Shown here: positions 15,926-25,764 of the stretch, piece by piece
Numbering within the stretch: the stretch's first letter is position 1
Layout of the letters: each line of letters opens with the position of its first letter
Assembly (NCBI RefSeq): GCF_051486985.1
Contig: NZ_JAHVDV010000012.1
Location: forward strand, 1 to 64,000
Reading direction: 5' to 3'
DNA from: CBFFRJ01 sp051486985
Lineage (GTDB): Bacteria > Pseudomonadota > Gammaproteobacteria > Enterobacterales > Enterobacteriaceae
DNA: 64,000 bases
Notes under the pieces: generated by a model
The model's input: the letters and a program-made list of their open reading frames with translations, nothing else
Told to the model about the DNA's origin: nothing
Database searches by the model: none
Translations under genes and position numbers: made by a program

Positions 15926-17752
15926 GTGATCGAAAATCTGCGTAATATCGCCATCATCGCGCACGTTGACCATGGTAAAACTACCCTGGTTGATAAGCTG
16001 CTGCAGCAATCTGGTACCTTCAGTAACGAACGTGCTGAAGCCACCGAACGCGTGATGGACTCCAATGACCTGGAGAAAGAGCGTGGGATTACCATCCTCG
16101 CTAAAAACACCGCTATCAAATGGAATGACTACCGTATCAACATCGTTGATACCCCGGGTCACGCCGACTTCGGTGGTGAAGTTGAACGTGTAATGTCCAT
16201 GGTAGACTCCGTACTGCTGGTTGTTGACGCAATGGATGGCCCAATGCCGCAGACGCGCTTCGTAACCAAAAAGGCCTTTGCCCACGGTTTGAAGCCAATT
16301 GTTGTTATCAACAAAGTTGACCGTCCTGGCGCGCGTCCTGACTGGGTTGTCGATCAGGTATTTGACCTGTTCGTAAACCTGGATGCGACTGACGAGCAGC
16401 TCGATTTCCCTATCATCTATGCATCCGCACTGATGGGTATCGCGGGTAACGATCACACTGAGATGGCGGAAGACATGACCCCGCTGTACCAGGCGATTGT
16501 TGACCACGTACCGGCACCGAACGTTGACCTGGACGGCCCGTTCCAGATGCAGATCTCTCAGCTCGATTACAACAACTATGTTGGTGTTATCGGCATTGGT
16601 CGTATCAAGCGCGGTAAAGTGAAACCTAACCAGCAGATCACCCTGATCGACAGCGAAGGTAAAACACGTAACGGTAAAGTCGGTAAAGTACTGACTCACC
16701 TCGGCCTGGAACGTATTGAGTCCACCGAAGCCGAAGCGGGTGACATCATCGCCATTACCGGTCTTGGCGAACTGAACATCTCAGACACGCTCTGCGATCC
16801 GCAGAACGTAGAAGCGCTGCCAGCGCTGTCTGTCGATGAACCGACTGTAACCATGTTCTTTAACGTCAACACCTCTCCGTTCTGTGGTAAAGAAGGTAAA
16901 TTCGTTACCTCTCGTCAGATCCTTGAGCGTCTGAACAAAGAACTGGTACACAACGTGGCACTGCGCGTTGAAGAAACCGAAGACTCTGACGCATTCCGCG
17001 TTTCGGGTCGTGGTGAGCTGCACCTGTCCGTGCTTATCGAAAACATGCGTCGTGAAGGCTTCGAACTGGCTGTGTCCCGTCCGAAAGTTATCAACCGTAT
17101 GATCGATGGCCGCATGCAGGAGCCGTTCGAGAACGTCACGCTGGATATCGAAGAGCAGCATCAGGGTTCTGTGATGCAGGCGATGGGCGAACGTAAGGGC
17201 GATGTCAAAGACATGATCCCTGACGGCAAAGGTCGTATCCGTCTGGACTACCTGATCCCGGCTCGTGGCCTGATCGGCTTCCGTACCGAGTTCATGACCA
17301 TGACCTCCGGTACCGGTCTGCTGTACTCCACCTTCAGCCACTATGACGACGTGCGTCCGGGCGAAATCGGCCAGCGTAACAACGGCGTGCTGATCTCCAA
17401 CGGTCAGGGTAAAGCTGTTGCGTTTGCCCTGTTCAGCCTGCAGGACCGCGGTAAGCTGTTCCTGGGTCACGGTGCAGAAGTCTATGAAGGCCAGATCATC
17501 GGTATTCACAGCCGTTCTAACGACCTGACGGTAAACTGCCTGACCGGTAAGAAACTGACCAACATGCGTGCGTCTGGTACAGACGAAGCAACGGTTCTGG
17601 TTCCGCCGATCAAGATGACGCTGGAACAGGCACTGGAATTTATCGATGACGACGAACTGGTAGAAGTGACTCCTACCTCCGTGCGTATCCGTAAACGCCA
17701 TCTGACTGAAAACGACCGTAAACGTGCGGGTCGTGGTGCGAAAGAAGCGTAA
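15926..17752 (+). CDS. typA: Ribosome-dependent GTPase TypA/BipA
   Basis: A 608-residue translational GTPase of the EF-G type needed at low temperature and for 50S assembly. G1 is AHVDHGKTT, G3 is DTPGHADFGG and G4 is NKVDRPGARPDW. Elongation-factor domains II, III and V-like follow, ending in the basic tail RKRHLTENDRKRAGRG. It starts with GTG at 15926, preceded by GAGG; the E. coli protein begins with the same MIENLRNIAIIAHVDHGKTT residues. It is divergent from glnA. Confidence 0.97.
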   Translation: MIENLRNIAIIAHVDHGKTTLVDKLLQQSGTFSNERAEATERVMDSNDLEKERGITILAKNTAIKWNDYRINIVDTPGHADFGGEVERVMSMVDSVLLVVDAMDGPMPQTRFVTKKAFAHGLKPIVVINKVDRPGARPDWVVDQVFDLFVNLDATDEQLDFPIIYASALMGIAGNDHTEMAEDMTPLYQAIVDHVPAPNVDLDGPFQMQISQLDYNNYVGVIGIGRIKRGKVKPNQQITLIDSEGKTRNGKVGKVLTHLGLERIESTEAEAGDIIAITGLGELNISDTLCDPQNVEALPALSVDEPTVTMFFNVNTSPFCGKEGKFVTSRQILERLNKELVHNVALRVEETEDSDAFRVSGRGELHLSVLIENMRREGFELAVSRPKVINRMIDGRMQEPFENVTLDIEEQHQGSVMQAMGERKGDVKDMIPDGKGRIRLDYLIPARGLIGFRTEFMTMTSGTGLLYSTFSHYDDVRPGEIGQRNNGVLISNGQGKAVAFALFSLQDRGKLFLGHGAEVYEGQIIGIHSRSNDLTVNCLTGKKLTNMRASGTDEATVLVPPIKMTLEQALEFIDDDELVEVTPTSVRIRKRHLTENDRKRAGRGAKEA

Positions 17753-17771
17753 TTAACGCTCCCTTTCGTAA

Positions 17772-17804
17772 AAAAGCCGGGCACTGTGTTGCCCGGCTTT
17801 TTTG
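17772..17804. terminator. Bidirectional terminator between typA and ompL
   Basis: AAAAAGCCGGGC-ACTGTGTT-GCCCGGCTTTTTT is a long stem flanked by A and T runs, suited to end both convergent transcripts. Confidence 0.9.
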
Positions 17805-17806
17805 TT

Positions 17807-18493
17807 TCAGAACGAATACCGTAAACCTAAACGAATACGGTACTGCTCGCTATTGTAAGCGTTCCAGCGGTCCAGCCATTGCAGTTCGAGGTAGGGCATC
17901 CAGTTTGGGGTTATTTTGTAGCTAAATTTATTGGTTATCTCCCAGTGATGATCTTTGCCATTCTTACTATGGTAATCGTTTATGCGCTGGAAATAGTGTG
18001 GCTCAAAAGTGTAGAAAAACGAATCAGTCAATCTGAAATTCCAGTAGCTGGCAAATTCATGAGTATCGTTTTTATCCATCTTGCCATTAAGGTCGACGGT
18101 GTCGTAATTGCTGTGGTTATAACGATAACGGAACGTAAGGTTAAACCAGGGGACGAATTTATAATTTGTATCGAAATAAACTGCTCCGCCTGAACCATCT
18201 CGATTATCGTTAATCAAGCCACCCGGCTGAAAGGTTAATTTATCAGTAGGCTTAAATAACGGATACCAGCCCTCAATTTCATTGTAACTGTGCTTTATTT
18301 CATCCCAGCGCCCAACATTATAGGCATTCGTCGCCATTAACCCTGCGCCCATGTCAAAGTTATAGCCTGCACGGAGAATGACTTCATGCAGGTCAGAGGC
18401 GGTGTTATATGCTTCGCGTGTTTCAACATAAGCGCCAGCAAAGGCGGTGCCAGGGAGGGTCAAAACAAGCAGGGCGGTCATTATTTTATTCAT
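17807..18493 (-). CDS. ompL: Outer membrane porin OmpL (KdgM family)
   Basis: A 228-residue outer membrane beta-barrel with a signal peptide (MNKIMTALLVLTLPGTAFA, cleaved before GAYVE) and a C-terminal aromatic residue (RYSF), typical of barrels recognised by Bam. It belongs to the KdgM oligogalacturonate-porin family. In E. coli ompL (yshA) heads the sulfoquinovose cluster and probably admits sulfoquinovose or its glycosides. The start at 18493 begins the signal peptide; an upstream in-frame start would only add non-conserved residues. It follows yihO in the same orientation. Confidence 0.93.
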   Translation of the reverse strand: MNKIMTALLVLTLPGTAFAGAYVETREAYNTASDLHEVILRAGYNFDMGAGLMATNAYNVGRWDEIKHSYNEIEGWYPLFKPTDKLTFQPGGLINDNRDGSGGAVYFDTNYKFVPWFNLTFRYRYNHSNYDTVDLNGKMDKNDTHEFASYWNFRLTDSFFYTFEPHYFQRINDYHSKNGKDHHWEITNKFSYKITPNWMPYLELQWLDRWNAYNSEQYRIRLGLRYSF

Positions 18494-18566
18494 AGTTTTT
18501 CCAGGTATCAGATACAAAGGGGCCACCCCTCCTGCAGAGCAGGAAGGGAGAGGTACATTTTTTTAT

Positions 18567-19991
18567 TTATAAAGTCACTGTTGACGCTTTATTTTCTGCG
18601 TTTACCTCTGTGGATATAGTTTGGTTGTTTTTCCGGTTGCTGATTTCCTCAATAATAAAAGCAAAACGCTGCTCATTTAGTTTATAAAAGAATCCCATCG
18701 TGAGGGCGGCAATAATAGCGAGCGAACAAGGCCAAAGGAATATGAGCTGACGTAACCCCAACAACGTAGCATCGCTTTGCGCAATGTTAGGAATGTAACC
18801 AATTTGCGTCAGCATTATGCCAGGTAAAAAACCCGCCAGCGCGGCGGAAATTTTTCGTGAAAAGGTATAGCCAGTATAAACAGAGCCTTCTGCACGAATT
18901 CCCGTTTTCCATTCGCCATAATCGACGGTGTCTGGCACCAGGGCCCAGTTCAGGCTATTCACAAAAGCGGTGCCAAAAAATGCCATGCATGAAAAACAAA
19001 TAAATAACAGAGAGTTAGTGCCGAGGAAAAAATTAAGCACATCGCCTACTGCCCAGAGTGCCAGCCCGCCCAGGTAAACCTGTTTTTTGCCAAAGCGTTT
19101 TACTGCACCCGGCACCAAGAATACGCCCACCAGAATGCAGCCCATGCTGAAAAAACCCATCCACGACAGCAGATGAATATCGTTCAGCACATACTGGGTG
19201 TAATAGACCTGGATAGCCAGTTTGATATTGAATGCGGCCAGGGTACAGAGGTTGGCGATACACAATACCAGCAGGGGAGGATTACGGAAGATGGCGTAAA
19301 ACGATTTCATAATCCCAGGCTTATGCCCTTCCGGAGAGAGTTCGACATAACGCTCTTTTACGCCGCTATAACACCACCACATGCAGAACAAACCGCAGGT
19401 AACAAAAAGCAGTGCAGCAATGAGGTAGCCGAGTGACGATCTGCCAACAAAGAGTGATTGCACCGGCATAAAGCCCACCGTACACAGCAGAAGCCCTATC
19501 GTCGCTCCTCCCTGCCGCCAGGCAGCAAGATGCGCGCGTTCCTGCGGGTTTTTGGTGATCGCAGGTACCATGGCGCCGTATGAGCAGTTCATCAGACTGT
19601 AGAACAGTCCAAACATCATGAACAGCACCGTGGCAAGGGCGGTTTTAACCGTCAGACTGAAATCGTTGGTCATAAACTGTGCCGTGGCAACCAGCGCCAC
19701 CGGGACAGAAGCATAAAGAATGAAGGGGCGGAACTTGCCTGCGGGTCCAATTTTACGCCGAGAGTCGAGCAACACCCCGGTTAACATATCGGTAAAGGCG
19801 GTAAAGAATTTCGCCACAAGGAAGATGATGCCGCCATAGAACGCCGGCATCCCCAGCTCATCGGTATAAAACTTCAGTAAATAGAGTGTGCCGATGCATA
19901 GCATCAAATTGGAGCCAAAATCACCCATTCCATAGGCGAACTTCTCGCGCAGGCTTAGTTTCAGGGTTAACGGATCAGTGATGTGGTTCAT
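18567..19991 (-). CDS. yihO: Sulfoquinovose importer YihO
   Basis: A 474-residue transporter of the glycoside-pentoside-hexuronide:cation symporter family with about twelve membrane helices. It begins with the LREKFAYGMGDFGSN signature of the family and contains the ITKNPQERA loop. The E. coli orthologue is the proposed importer of sulfoquinovose or sulfoquinovosyl glycerol. It shares close similarity with the next gene, yihP, suggesting an old duplication. It lies between yihP and ompL in the minus-strand operon. Confidence 0.93.
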   Translation of the reverse strand: MNHITDPLTLKLSLREKFAYGMGDFGSNLMLCIGTLYLLKFYTDELGMPAFYGGIIFLVAKFFTAFTDMLTGVLLDSRRKIGPAGKFRPFILYASVPVALVATAQFMTNDFSLTVKTALATVLFMMFGLFYSLMNCSYGAMVPAITKNPQERAHLAAWRQGGATIGLLLCTVGFMPVQSLFVGRSSLGYLIAALLFVTCGLFCMWWCYSGVKERYVELSPEGHKPGIMKSFYAIFRNPPLLVLCIANLCTLAAFNIKLAIQVYYTQYVLNDIHLLSWMGFFSMGCILVGVFLVPGAVKRFGKKQVYLGGLALWAVGDVLNFFLGTNSLLFICFSCMAFFGTAFVNSLNWALVPDTVDYGEWKTGIRAEGSVYTGYTFSRKISAALAGFLPGIMLTQIGYIPNIAQSDATLLGLRQLIFLWPCSLAIIAALTMGFFYKLNEQRFAFIIEEISNRKNNQTISTEVNAENKASTVTL

Positions 19992-20036
19992 AAGCGATCC
20001 TCGTAGCGCCCCGCAGGGCGCTAACTTGTTGACTTA

Positions 20037-21419
20037 TCAGGCGGTGCGTTTACGCGTTTCAATCTCTGTAACGATACGTATGTACATTTTTTCGTTGAGA
20101 TTGTAGAAACAGCCCATGGCGACGATCGTGGCAACCGCGAGCGCGCAGGGATAGATGAAGATCAGTTGCCGTAATCCTTCCACCGTTCTCTCCGACTGCA
20201 CGACGTTTGGCACATAGCCTATCTGGGTCAGCATCCATCCCGGGAAGAAGCCTGCCAGCGCTTGCGACACTTTACGGAAGAAGGTAAATCCGGTGTAGAC
20301 CGTACCTTCGGAACGAACGCCGGTGCGCCACTCGCCATATTCGACCGTGTCGGAGACCAGCGCCCAGTTGAGGCTGTTAACAAAAGCAGAGCCAAAGAAC
20401 GCAAGGCAGGAGAAGGCCACGAAGCTGACTGAACCGCCGCCGAACATGTAGTTGAGCAGGTCGCCCGCAACCCAGGTCAGCAGGCCGCCAATATAGACTT
20501 TCTTCTTACCGAAACGACGCACCGCACCGGGCATCAAAAAGACGCCGATGAAGATACAGCCCATGCTGAAGAAGCCCATGTAAGAAAGTAAAATAGGGTC
20601 ATTCAGAACGTATTGGGTGTAGTAAACCTGGATGGCGAGCTTGACGTTAAACGCCCCCAGCGTACAAAGGTTGGCGATACACAGAATAAACAGCGGACGG
20701 TTACCGGCAATGGCGCGAAATGACTTCAGCAGGCCCGGTTTTTGCGCCGGATTAGCGGGTTGAGTTTCAACGTAGCGCTCCTTCACGCCGTAGAAGCACC
20801 ACCACATAAAGAACAGACCAAACAGTGAAAACAGCGTGGCGGCGAAGATGTAGCCCAGCTGTTGATTCCCCTCAATCAGGTTCATCACCGGCACAAAACC
20901 CACTGTACACAGCAGTAACCCGAGGGTCGCCCCTCCCTGACGCCATGCCGCCAGCGAGGCACGTTCATCCGGATTTTTGGTAATGGCAGGCACCATTGCA
21001 CCGTATGAACAGTTCATCATGCTAAAAAACAGGCCGTAAAGCATAAACAGCACCGTGGCCATGACGGTTTTACCGGTGACTTCGAAGGGGGTGCCAACAA
21101 AGTTCGCGATCGCCAGGAGCGTGACCGGGAAGGCCGCATAAAGCACAAAGGGACGAAACTTTCCTTTGGGGCCAATGTTACGGCGGGAATCCAGCATGAT
21201 GCCGGTACCCATGTCGGTAAACGCGGTAAAGAATTTGGCGATCAGAAAAATGATGCCGCCATAGGTACCCGGAAGTCCCAGCACATCGGTATAAAACTTC
21301 AGAAGATAAAGCGTACCGATATCCAACAGGATATTGGAACCCAGGTCACCTATCCCATAGGCGAGTTTTTCTTTGAATGGCAATCGTAGGGTCGCCGGAT
21401 CGGCAGAGGTCTGACTCAT
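20037..21419 (-). CDS. yihP: Putative 2,3-dihydroxypropane-1-sulfonate exporter YihP
   Basis: A 460-residue GPH-family transporter, paralogue of YihO. It begins after ribosome site GGAGAA with MSQTSADPATLRLPFKEKLA, and the same GPH motifs occur (YGIGDLGSN, ITKNPDERA). In E. coli it is thought to export DHPS, the end product of sulfoglycolysis. Frames extending upstream of 21419 run into the end of yihQ and lack conserved sequence, so 21419 is preferred. Confidence 0.92.
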   Translation of the reverse strand: MSQTSADPATLRLPFKEKLAYGIGDLGSNILLDIGTLYLLKFYTDVLGLPGTYGGIIFLIAKFFTAFTDMGTGIMLDSRRNIGPKGKFRPFVLYAAFPVTLLAIANFVGTPFEVTGKTVMATVLFMLYGLFFSMMNCSYGAMVPAITKNPDERASLAAWRQGGATLGLLLCTVGFVPVMNLIEGNQQLGYIFAATLFSLFGLFFMWWCFYGVKERYVETQPANPAQKPGLLKSFRAIAGNRPLFILCIANLCTLGAFNVKLAIQVYYTQYVLNDPILLSYMGFFSMGCIFIGVFLMPGAVRRFGKKKVYIGGLLTWVAGDLLNYMFGGGSVSFVAFSCLAFFGSAFVNSLNWALVSDTVEYGEWRTGVRSEGTVYTGFTFFRKVSQALAGFFPGWMLTQIGYVPNVVQSERTVEGLRQLIFIYPCALAVATIVAMGCFYNLNEKMYIRIVTEIETRKRTA

Positions 21420-21463
21420 TGTTATTCTCCTGATGCCCGCAGTTTTCCTGCGGGCGAGCCTGA

Positions 21464-23488
21464 TTAGATGTTCTTCAATGTGGCAAACAGTGAGGCCCAT
21501 TCGCTTTGTGCGCGGTAAAAGACCGGGGGTTTGCCGAGCGGTGCATCAACCGTGATATCGCCGCCGGTATACTGCTCACCTGTCCATGCGTTGATCCAGT
21601 TGTCTTCTGGCAGATAAAGCGACCAGTCACTGCGGCCTTGTTCATGCACGGGGGCCACCAGCAGATCGCGGCCAAACAGGTACTGATATTTCAGGCTGTA
21701 GGCGCGAGCATCTCCTTCGTAATGCAGGAACAGTGGACGCATTACCGGCAGGCCGGTGGCGGCGTTTTGCGCAACCGCTTGTTTGATATAGGGTTTAAGC
21801 GTGGTGAACACGGTGGTCATACGGGCAAAGTGGGCGATGGTTTCTGCATCACCATCAAATTGCCAGTTATCGCCGGGACGGTTGCCTTCATGGGTGCGCA
21901 TCATCGGCGTAAAAGCACTGAAGTCGCACCAGCGCAGCAGTAACTCTTTGCTGCGTTTCATCTCGAACAGGGTGGTGTAACCGCCGATATCGCTATGGTG
22001 CAGACCATGACCGGTCATCGCCAGGGACAGAGCAGCAGGAACGACGGAAGCCAGACCATCATCCAGACTCCAGTCCACATTCTGGTCGCCTGCCCACATC
22101 ATCACGGAGTATTTCTGGCTGCCTGTCGAGCCGGCGCGCATAAAGAAGAGTATTTCCCCCAGCTTGCCGGTCTCCTGCAACGCTTCGTAGTTACATTTCG
22201 CCCAAAGTGCAGGCCAGGCGTTATGCATGATTTCCGCGCTGACCCCGTTGTGCAGGTAGGTATCGGTCGGCAGGTATTCGCCGAAATCGGCCATCCAGCC
22301 GTTACAGCCGAGCTCAATCAGGTTCTGCTTAATGACATTTTTGAACCAGTCATAGGCCTGCGGGTTAGTCAGATCGACCACGCCACCGTAGAACTCCCCG
22401 AACTCAACCAGGTAATCTTCTCCGGCGGCATCTTTTGCCAGATAACCCTGTGCAGCTGCTTCAGCACACAGATCTTTATCGCTGGCGACATAGGGGTTGA
22501 TATAGGAGAGGAACTGAATGCCTTCACGGTTCCACTGCTTAATCTGCGTATCAAGCTGCGGGTAAAGCTCGCTGTTCCATTTCCAGTTCCACATGACGCG
22601 CTTACCAAAGGAGGTCATGCGGATGCCCGACCAGTCCTGCGCCCAGATGCCGTTCACTTTCACACCACCGTTGCGCATGGTGTCCAGCTTCTGCTGGCAT
22701 ACCTGCGTACCGCCCTGAATGCCCAGTGTGACGCCGTCGTAGACCCAATCCGGAAGCTCAGGCTGGCGGCCCAGTAACGCCGTCAGTTTTTCCAGCAAGG
22801 CAATGTAGTTGTCTGCGTGTTCGAAGCGCAGGGTTGCATTATCTTCCCACAATGCCAGTTCGTGATAGTCCGGCGCGCTGAAGTCGAAATTCATGTAGCA
22901 GCTGTTATCGACGTGGCAGTAGTACTTTTGCGTACTGACAAAAGTGGGCTGAGGGAAGAAGGTCCAGTAATAGTCGCCGCCCGCGTTCTCTTTACAGTCA
23001 GCAAGCCAGGTCACATGGCTCTGTTTATTGCGGCCCACGCCCTGTTCACTGGTCCAGAGCGGGAAGGGTTTGCCGCGCAGATCGAAACAGGAGAACTGTT
23101 CACCGCAGCCGTAAATATGGTCGTCCGGGTTAGCTGCAAGGCGTAGCCAGATACGGTTGTGGCTGGTGGCGTCGTTTTTGAGTTTAAACTGCAGGCGGCC
23201 TTCAGCGTCAGTACCAATGTGCAGTGTGGCACTGATGGCGTCGCCACGGGTAAAGCGGACCACCCAGCCTGAATCCTGTTTAACCACGGTCGCACTGGTA
23301 AGAGCGATTTTTTCGTTCAGTTTATCTTTAATGCTGAAGTTACCGCGGAACATATCGATGTCGGCAACACCGGCACCGACCCACAGGCAGGGATTCTCTG
23401 TGGTGTGGCGTAAGATGAGACGCTCCTGCCAGCTCAGGGTAAAACCGTTATCGGTCGTTATCAGAGTAATATTGTGTAGGGTACTCAT
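21464..23488 (-). CDS. yihQ: Sulfoquinovosidase
   Basis: A 674-residue retaining alpha-glycosidase of family GH31 that frees sulfoquinovose from sulfoquinovosyl glycerol, a breakdown product of plant sulfolipid. The nucleophile lies in WMADFGEYLP (Asp401) and the acid/base in WAGDQNVDW (Asp468); WAQDWSGIRM carries residues known to hold the sulfonate. Length is close to the 678 residues of E. coli. No signal peptide is seen, so it acts in the cytoplasm after uptake by YihO. In E. coli yihR follows upstream in the operon; here yihS does. Confidence 0.96.
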   Translation of the reverse strand: MSTLHNITLITTDNGFTLSWQERLILRHTTENPCLWVGAGVADIDMFRGNFSIKDKLNEKIALTSATVVKQDSGWVVRFTRGDAISATLHIGTDAEGRLQFKLKNDATSHNRIWLRLAANPDDHIYGCGEQFSCFDLRGKPFPLWTSEQGVGRNKQSHVTWLADCKENAGGDYYWTFFPQPTFVSTQKYYCHVDNSCYMNFDFSAPDYHELALWEDNATLRFEHADNYIALLEKLTALLGRQPELPDWVYDGVTLGIQGGTQVCQQKLDTMRNGGVKVNGIWAQDWSGIRMTSFGKRVMWNWKWNSELYPQLDTQIKQWNREGIQFLSYINPYVASDKDLCAEAAAQGYLAKDAAGEDYLVEFGEFYGGVVDLTNPQAYDWFKNVIKQNLIELGCNGWMADFGEYLPTDTYLHNGVSAEIMHNAWPALWAKCNYEALQETGKLGEILFFMRAGSTGSQKYSVMMWAGDQNVDWSLDDGLASVVPAALSLAMTGHGLHHSDIGGYTTLFEMKRSKELLLRWCDFSAFTPMMRTHEGNRPGDNWQFDGDAETIAHFARMTTVFTTLKPYIKQAVAQNAATGLPVMRPLFLHYEGDARAYSLKYQYLFGRDLLVAPVHEQGRSDWSLYLPEDNWINAWTGEQYTGGDITVDAPLGKPPVFYRAQSEWASLFATLKNI

Positions 23489-23606
23489 AGGATCTCCATT
23501 CGTATGCTGACAGCGTCTTACCCCGCCTGTGAAAGAACAGATGGCACAGAGCGGGTAAGAGAAGCGCCGTCAGGTGATTCACGGTGTCTTCTTTATTTGG
23601 GTGTGG

Positions 23607-24848
23607 TTATCTGGCCTGGCTATCCAGCAGCCCCGCCGCAACGGCCGGTGCCAGACCCGGTGCGAGAGGAAGACGCGGTATTACCAGGCAGTGCAGGAGA
23701 TGGTAGATGTCCTGTTTGCCATCCCAGACTTTTGTCGTCACCTTGTTGTGAATATCCAGCTCCTGCCACCAGGATCCGTTTTCGTAATCCATCAGGTATG
23801 TAATGCAGTAGTCCCACCAGCGCTGATACCAGGCTTCGTATTGCGGATCGCCGGTGACGGTATAAAGCGCGTAGGCGGTACCCATAGCTTCCACAATGGG
23901 CCAGCGCACACGTTCCCGCACGATAGGGGTGCCATCCCAGTCCACGGAGTAGACAAAACCGTCTGCGCCATCTGGTGCCCAGGCGTCGCGGATAGTGGCG
24001 TGGAAAAGACCTTTTGCATCTTCCAGCAGCCATTCAGGTGGGGTTTCGAAGCGGGCTTCCAGCGCGGCGCGCAGGTGCAGCATCAGGCGGCCCCACTCGA
24101 TCCAGTGGCCTGGTGTGCCGCCGTAGGCGCGAAAGCGATGCGCCGGGTTGTCTTTGTTGTAATCCCGCAGGGGGTTCCAGTTGGCATCAAAATGTTCGTT
24201 AACGCGATATTCACCCCGGCGAGCGACGTCATGAATAATGACTGAGGCAATTCGCAGCGCGCGATCCAGCCATTTGCGGTCGTGCGTCACGTCATAAACA
24301 ATCAAAAATGCCTCAACGGCATGCATGTTGGCGTTACCGCCGCGGTAATCTTCCGTTTTGCTGAAGGCTTCATCCCAGGACTCAAGGCACATCTGTTCCT
24401 CTTCGCTCCAGAAATAGCGCTCAATTACCGCAATCGCCTCATCGAGGAGAGGGCGTGCTTCAGGGTGTCCGGTAGTGACGGCGCTTGCCGCGCCCAGCAG
24501 AACGAAGAAGTGCTGATAGCCCTGTTTTGATGCATCAATCACGCCTTCATCATTGACGCAGGCGTACCAGCCGCCATGTTTTTTATCCCGCAGTGGCCCG
24601 TTCAGGGCTTTGATGCCATGCTCAACGAGCGCCAGGGCGCCCGGGCGACCCATCGCTGCCGCAACCGCATAGACATGCAACATGCGGGCGGTGATCCAAA
24701 GATGGGTGCCCATGTCCTCTCTGACCTGACCGTTATTGCCTAACCAGCCAAAACCGGTGGGGACGGCCGCGTTTTTGCCGAAATCCAAAATTCGGTCTGT
24801 TTCCTGCTCCAGCCAGCGGTTGTGGCTGAGTGTGTTAAACCATTTCAT
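23607..24848 (-). CDS. yihS: Sulfoquinovose isomerase
   Basis: A 413-residue (alpha/alpha)6-barrel isomerase of the N-acylglucosamine 2-epimerase superfamily. It interconverts sulfoquinovose and 6-deoxy-6-sulfofructose, the first step of the Embden-Meyerhof-type sulfoglycolysis pathway. Conserved catalytic histidines are in GNANMHAVEAF, GGTPGHWIEWGR and YHLLHCL. Length equals E. coli YihS. It is 13 bp from yihT, so the two are in one operon. Confidence 0.96.
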   Translation of the reverse strand: MKWFNTLSHNRWLEQETDRILDFGKNAAVPTGFGWLGNNGQVREDMGTHLWITARMLHVYAVAAAMGRPGALALVEHGIKALNGPLRDKKHGGWYACVNDEGVIDASKQGYQHFFVLLGAASAVTTGHPEARPLLDEAIAVIERYFWSEEEQMCLESWDEAFSKTEDYRGGNANMHAVEAFLIVYDVTHDRKWLDRALRIASVIIHDVARRGEYRVNEHFDANWNPLRDYNKDNPAHRFRAYGGTPGHWIEWGRLMLHLRAALEARFETPPEWLLEDAKGLFHATIRDAWAPDGADGFVYSVDWDGTPIVRERVRWPIVEAMGTAYALYTVTGDPQYEAWYQRWWDYCITYLMDYENGSWWQELDIHNKVTTKVWDGKQDIYHLLHCLVIPRLPLAPGLAPAVAAGLLDSQAR

Positions 24849-24861
24849 CGTTCCGTTCTCC

Positions 24862-25737
24862 TCAGCGACGGGCCATCATTTCGTCAACGATTTCACCCAG
24901 CCGCTGCAGTTTGGGCACGGAGATATCGCGAAGCATCATTTCAGTGTCGGGCAGACCAACCACCGAGGACCAGACAGCACGCCCCGCCAGGAAGCCCGAT
25001 GCACCTGCTTTCATGGCGATGCTCACGGCGCGAGGGAATAATTTTTCGTCAATACCCGATGAGAGGATGACCCAGGGCATGCTGATGTTGTCATTCAGCC
25101 GTTGTGACGCGTTCAGGAGAGCCTCTTGGCTCCCTTTGCCAAACAGCGGCATCTCGACTTTATAGAGATCGGCACCGCTATCCCCCAGCTCTTTGGCGGC
25201 ATCAATAATGGCCTGTTCGCGATCGAATGTTGCGCCACGGCGGGGGGGACGTACGACTGGCTCGATGATGCTGACCAGGCCGTGGGTGTGGCATATCTGA
25301 TTAAATTCTTTAACCATCTCAAGGCGTTGTTGAGGGTCTTCATCGCTGCGCCACAGCACCAGCAGCTTCAGTGCCTTGCCGCCGTCACGTTTCACTGCCT
25401 GGGGGTCGACGCTTTTGTCGATGATGACGCTATCAACAGGAATTCCATTACCAGGAATAAATTCATCCGCTGCCACAATCATTGCGCAGCTCTGGGCAAC
25501 GGCGTTCTGCTCCACCACCTGGCGGTAGCAGAATTGCTGATCAACCAGAATAGCCGAGGCATAAGGGGAAAGGATTCTGGCGGCGTTTACTTTAAAGTCG
25601 GTGAGAACCTGATCGGTCACCGGCTGCGGTGCGCCTGCGGCGGCAAACATCAAACGCATGGCCTCACGCTGGTCAACGGCCAGCATGGAGAAACCGCCAG
25701 AAGGGCGGGTTATATCTTTCAGGGTGTAGTGCGTCAT
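24862..25737 (-). CDS. yihT: Sulfofructosephosphate aldolase
   Basis: A 291-residue class I aldolase of the LacD/tagatose-bisphosphate aldolase type. It splits 6-deoxy-6-sulfofructose 1-phosphate into dihydroxyacetone phosphate and sulfolactaldehyde. The Schiff-base lysine is in DLYKVEMPLFG, near residue 193. The start follows a Shine-Dalgarno-like AAGGAC. It sits between yihS and yihU in the sulfoglycolysis operon. Confidence 0.95.
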   Translation of the reverse strand: MTHYTLKDITRPSGGFSMLAVDQREAMRLMFAAAGAPQPVTDQVLTDFKVNAARILSPYASAILVDQQFCYRQVVEQNAVAQSCAMIVAADEFIPGNGIPVDSVIIDKSVDPQAVKRDGGKALKLLVLWRSDEDPQQRLEMVKEFNQICHTHGLVSIIEPVVRPPRRGATFDREQAIIDAAKELGDSGADLYKVEMPLFGKGSQEALLNASQRLNDNISMPWVILSSGIDEKLFPRAVSIAMKAGASGFLAGRAVWSSVVGLPDTEMMLRDISVPKLQRLGEIVDEMMARR

Positions 25738-25764
25738 TGTTTTGTCCTTAGTTATTCATGAATG

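Noticed and set aside
15905..17701. Long minus-strand frames opposite typA
   Set aside because: They mirror the codon bias of typA and have no recognisable motifs or ribosome sites.
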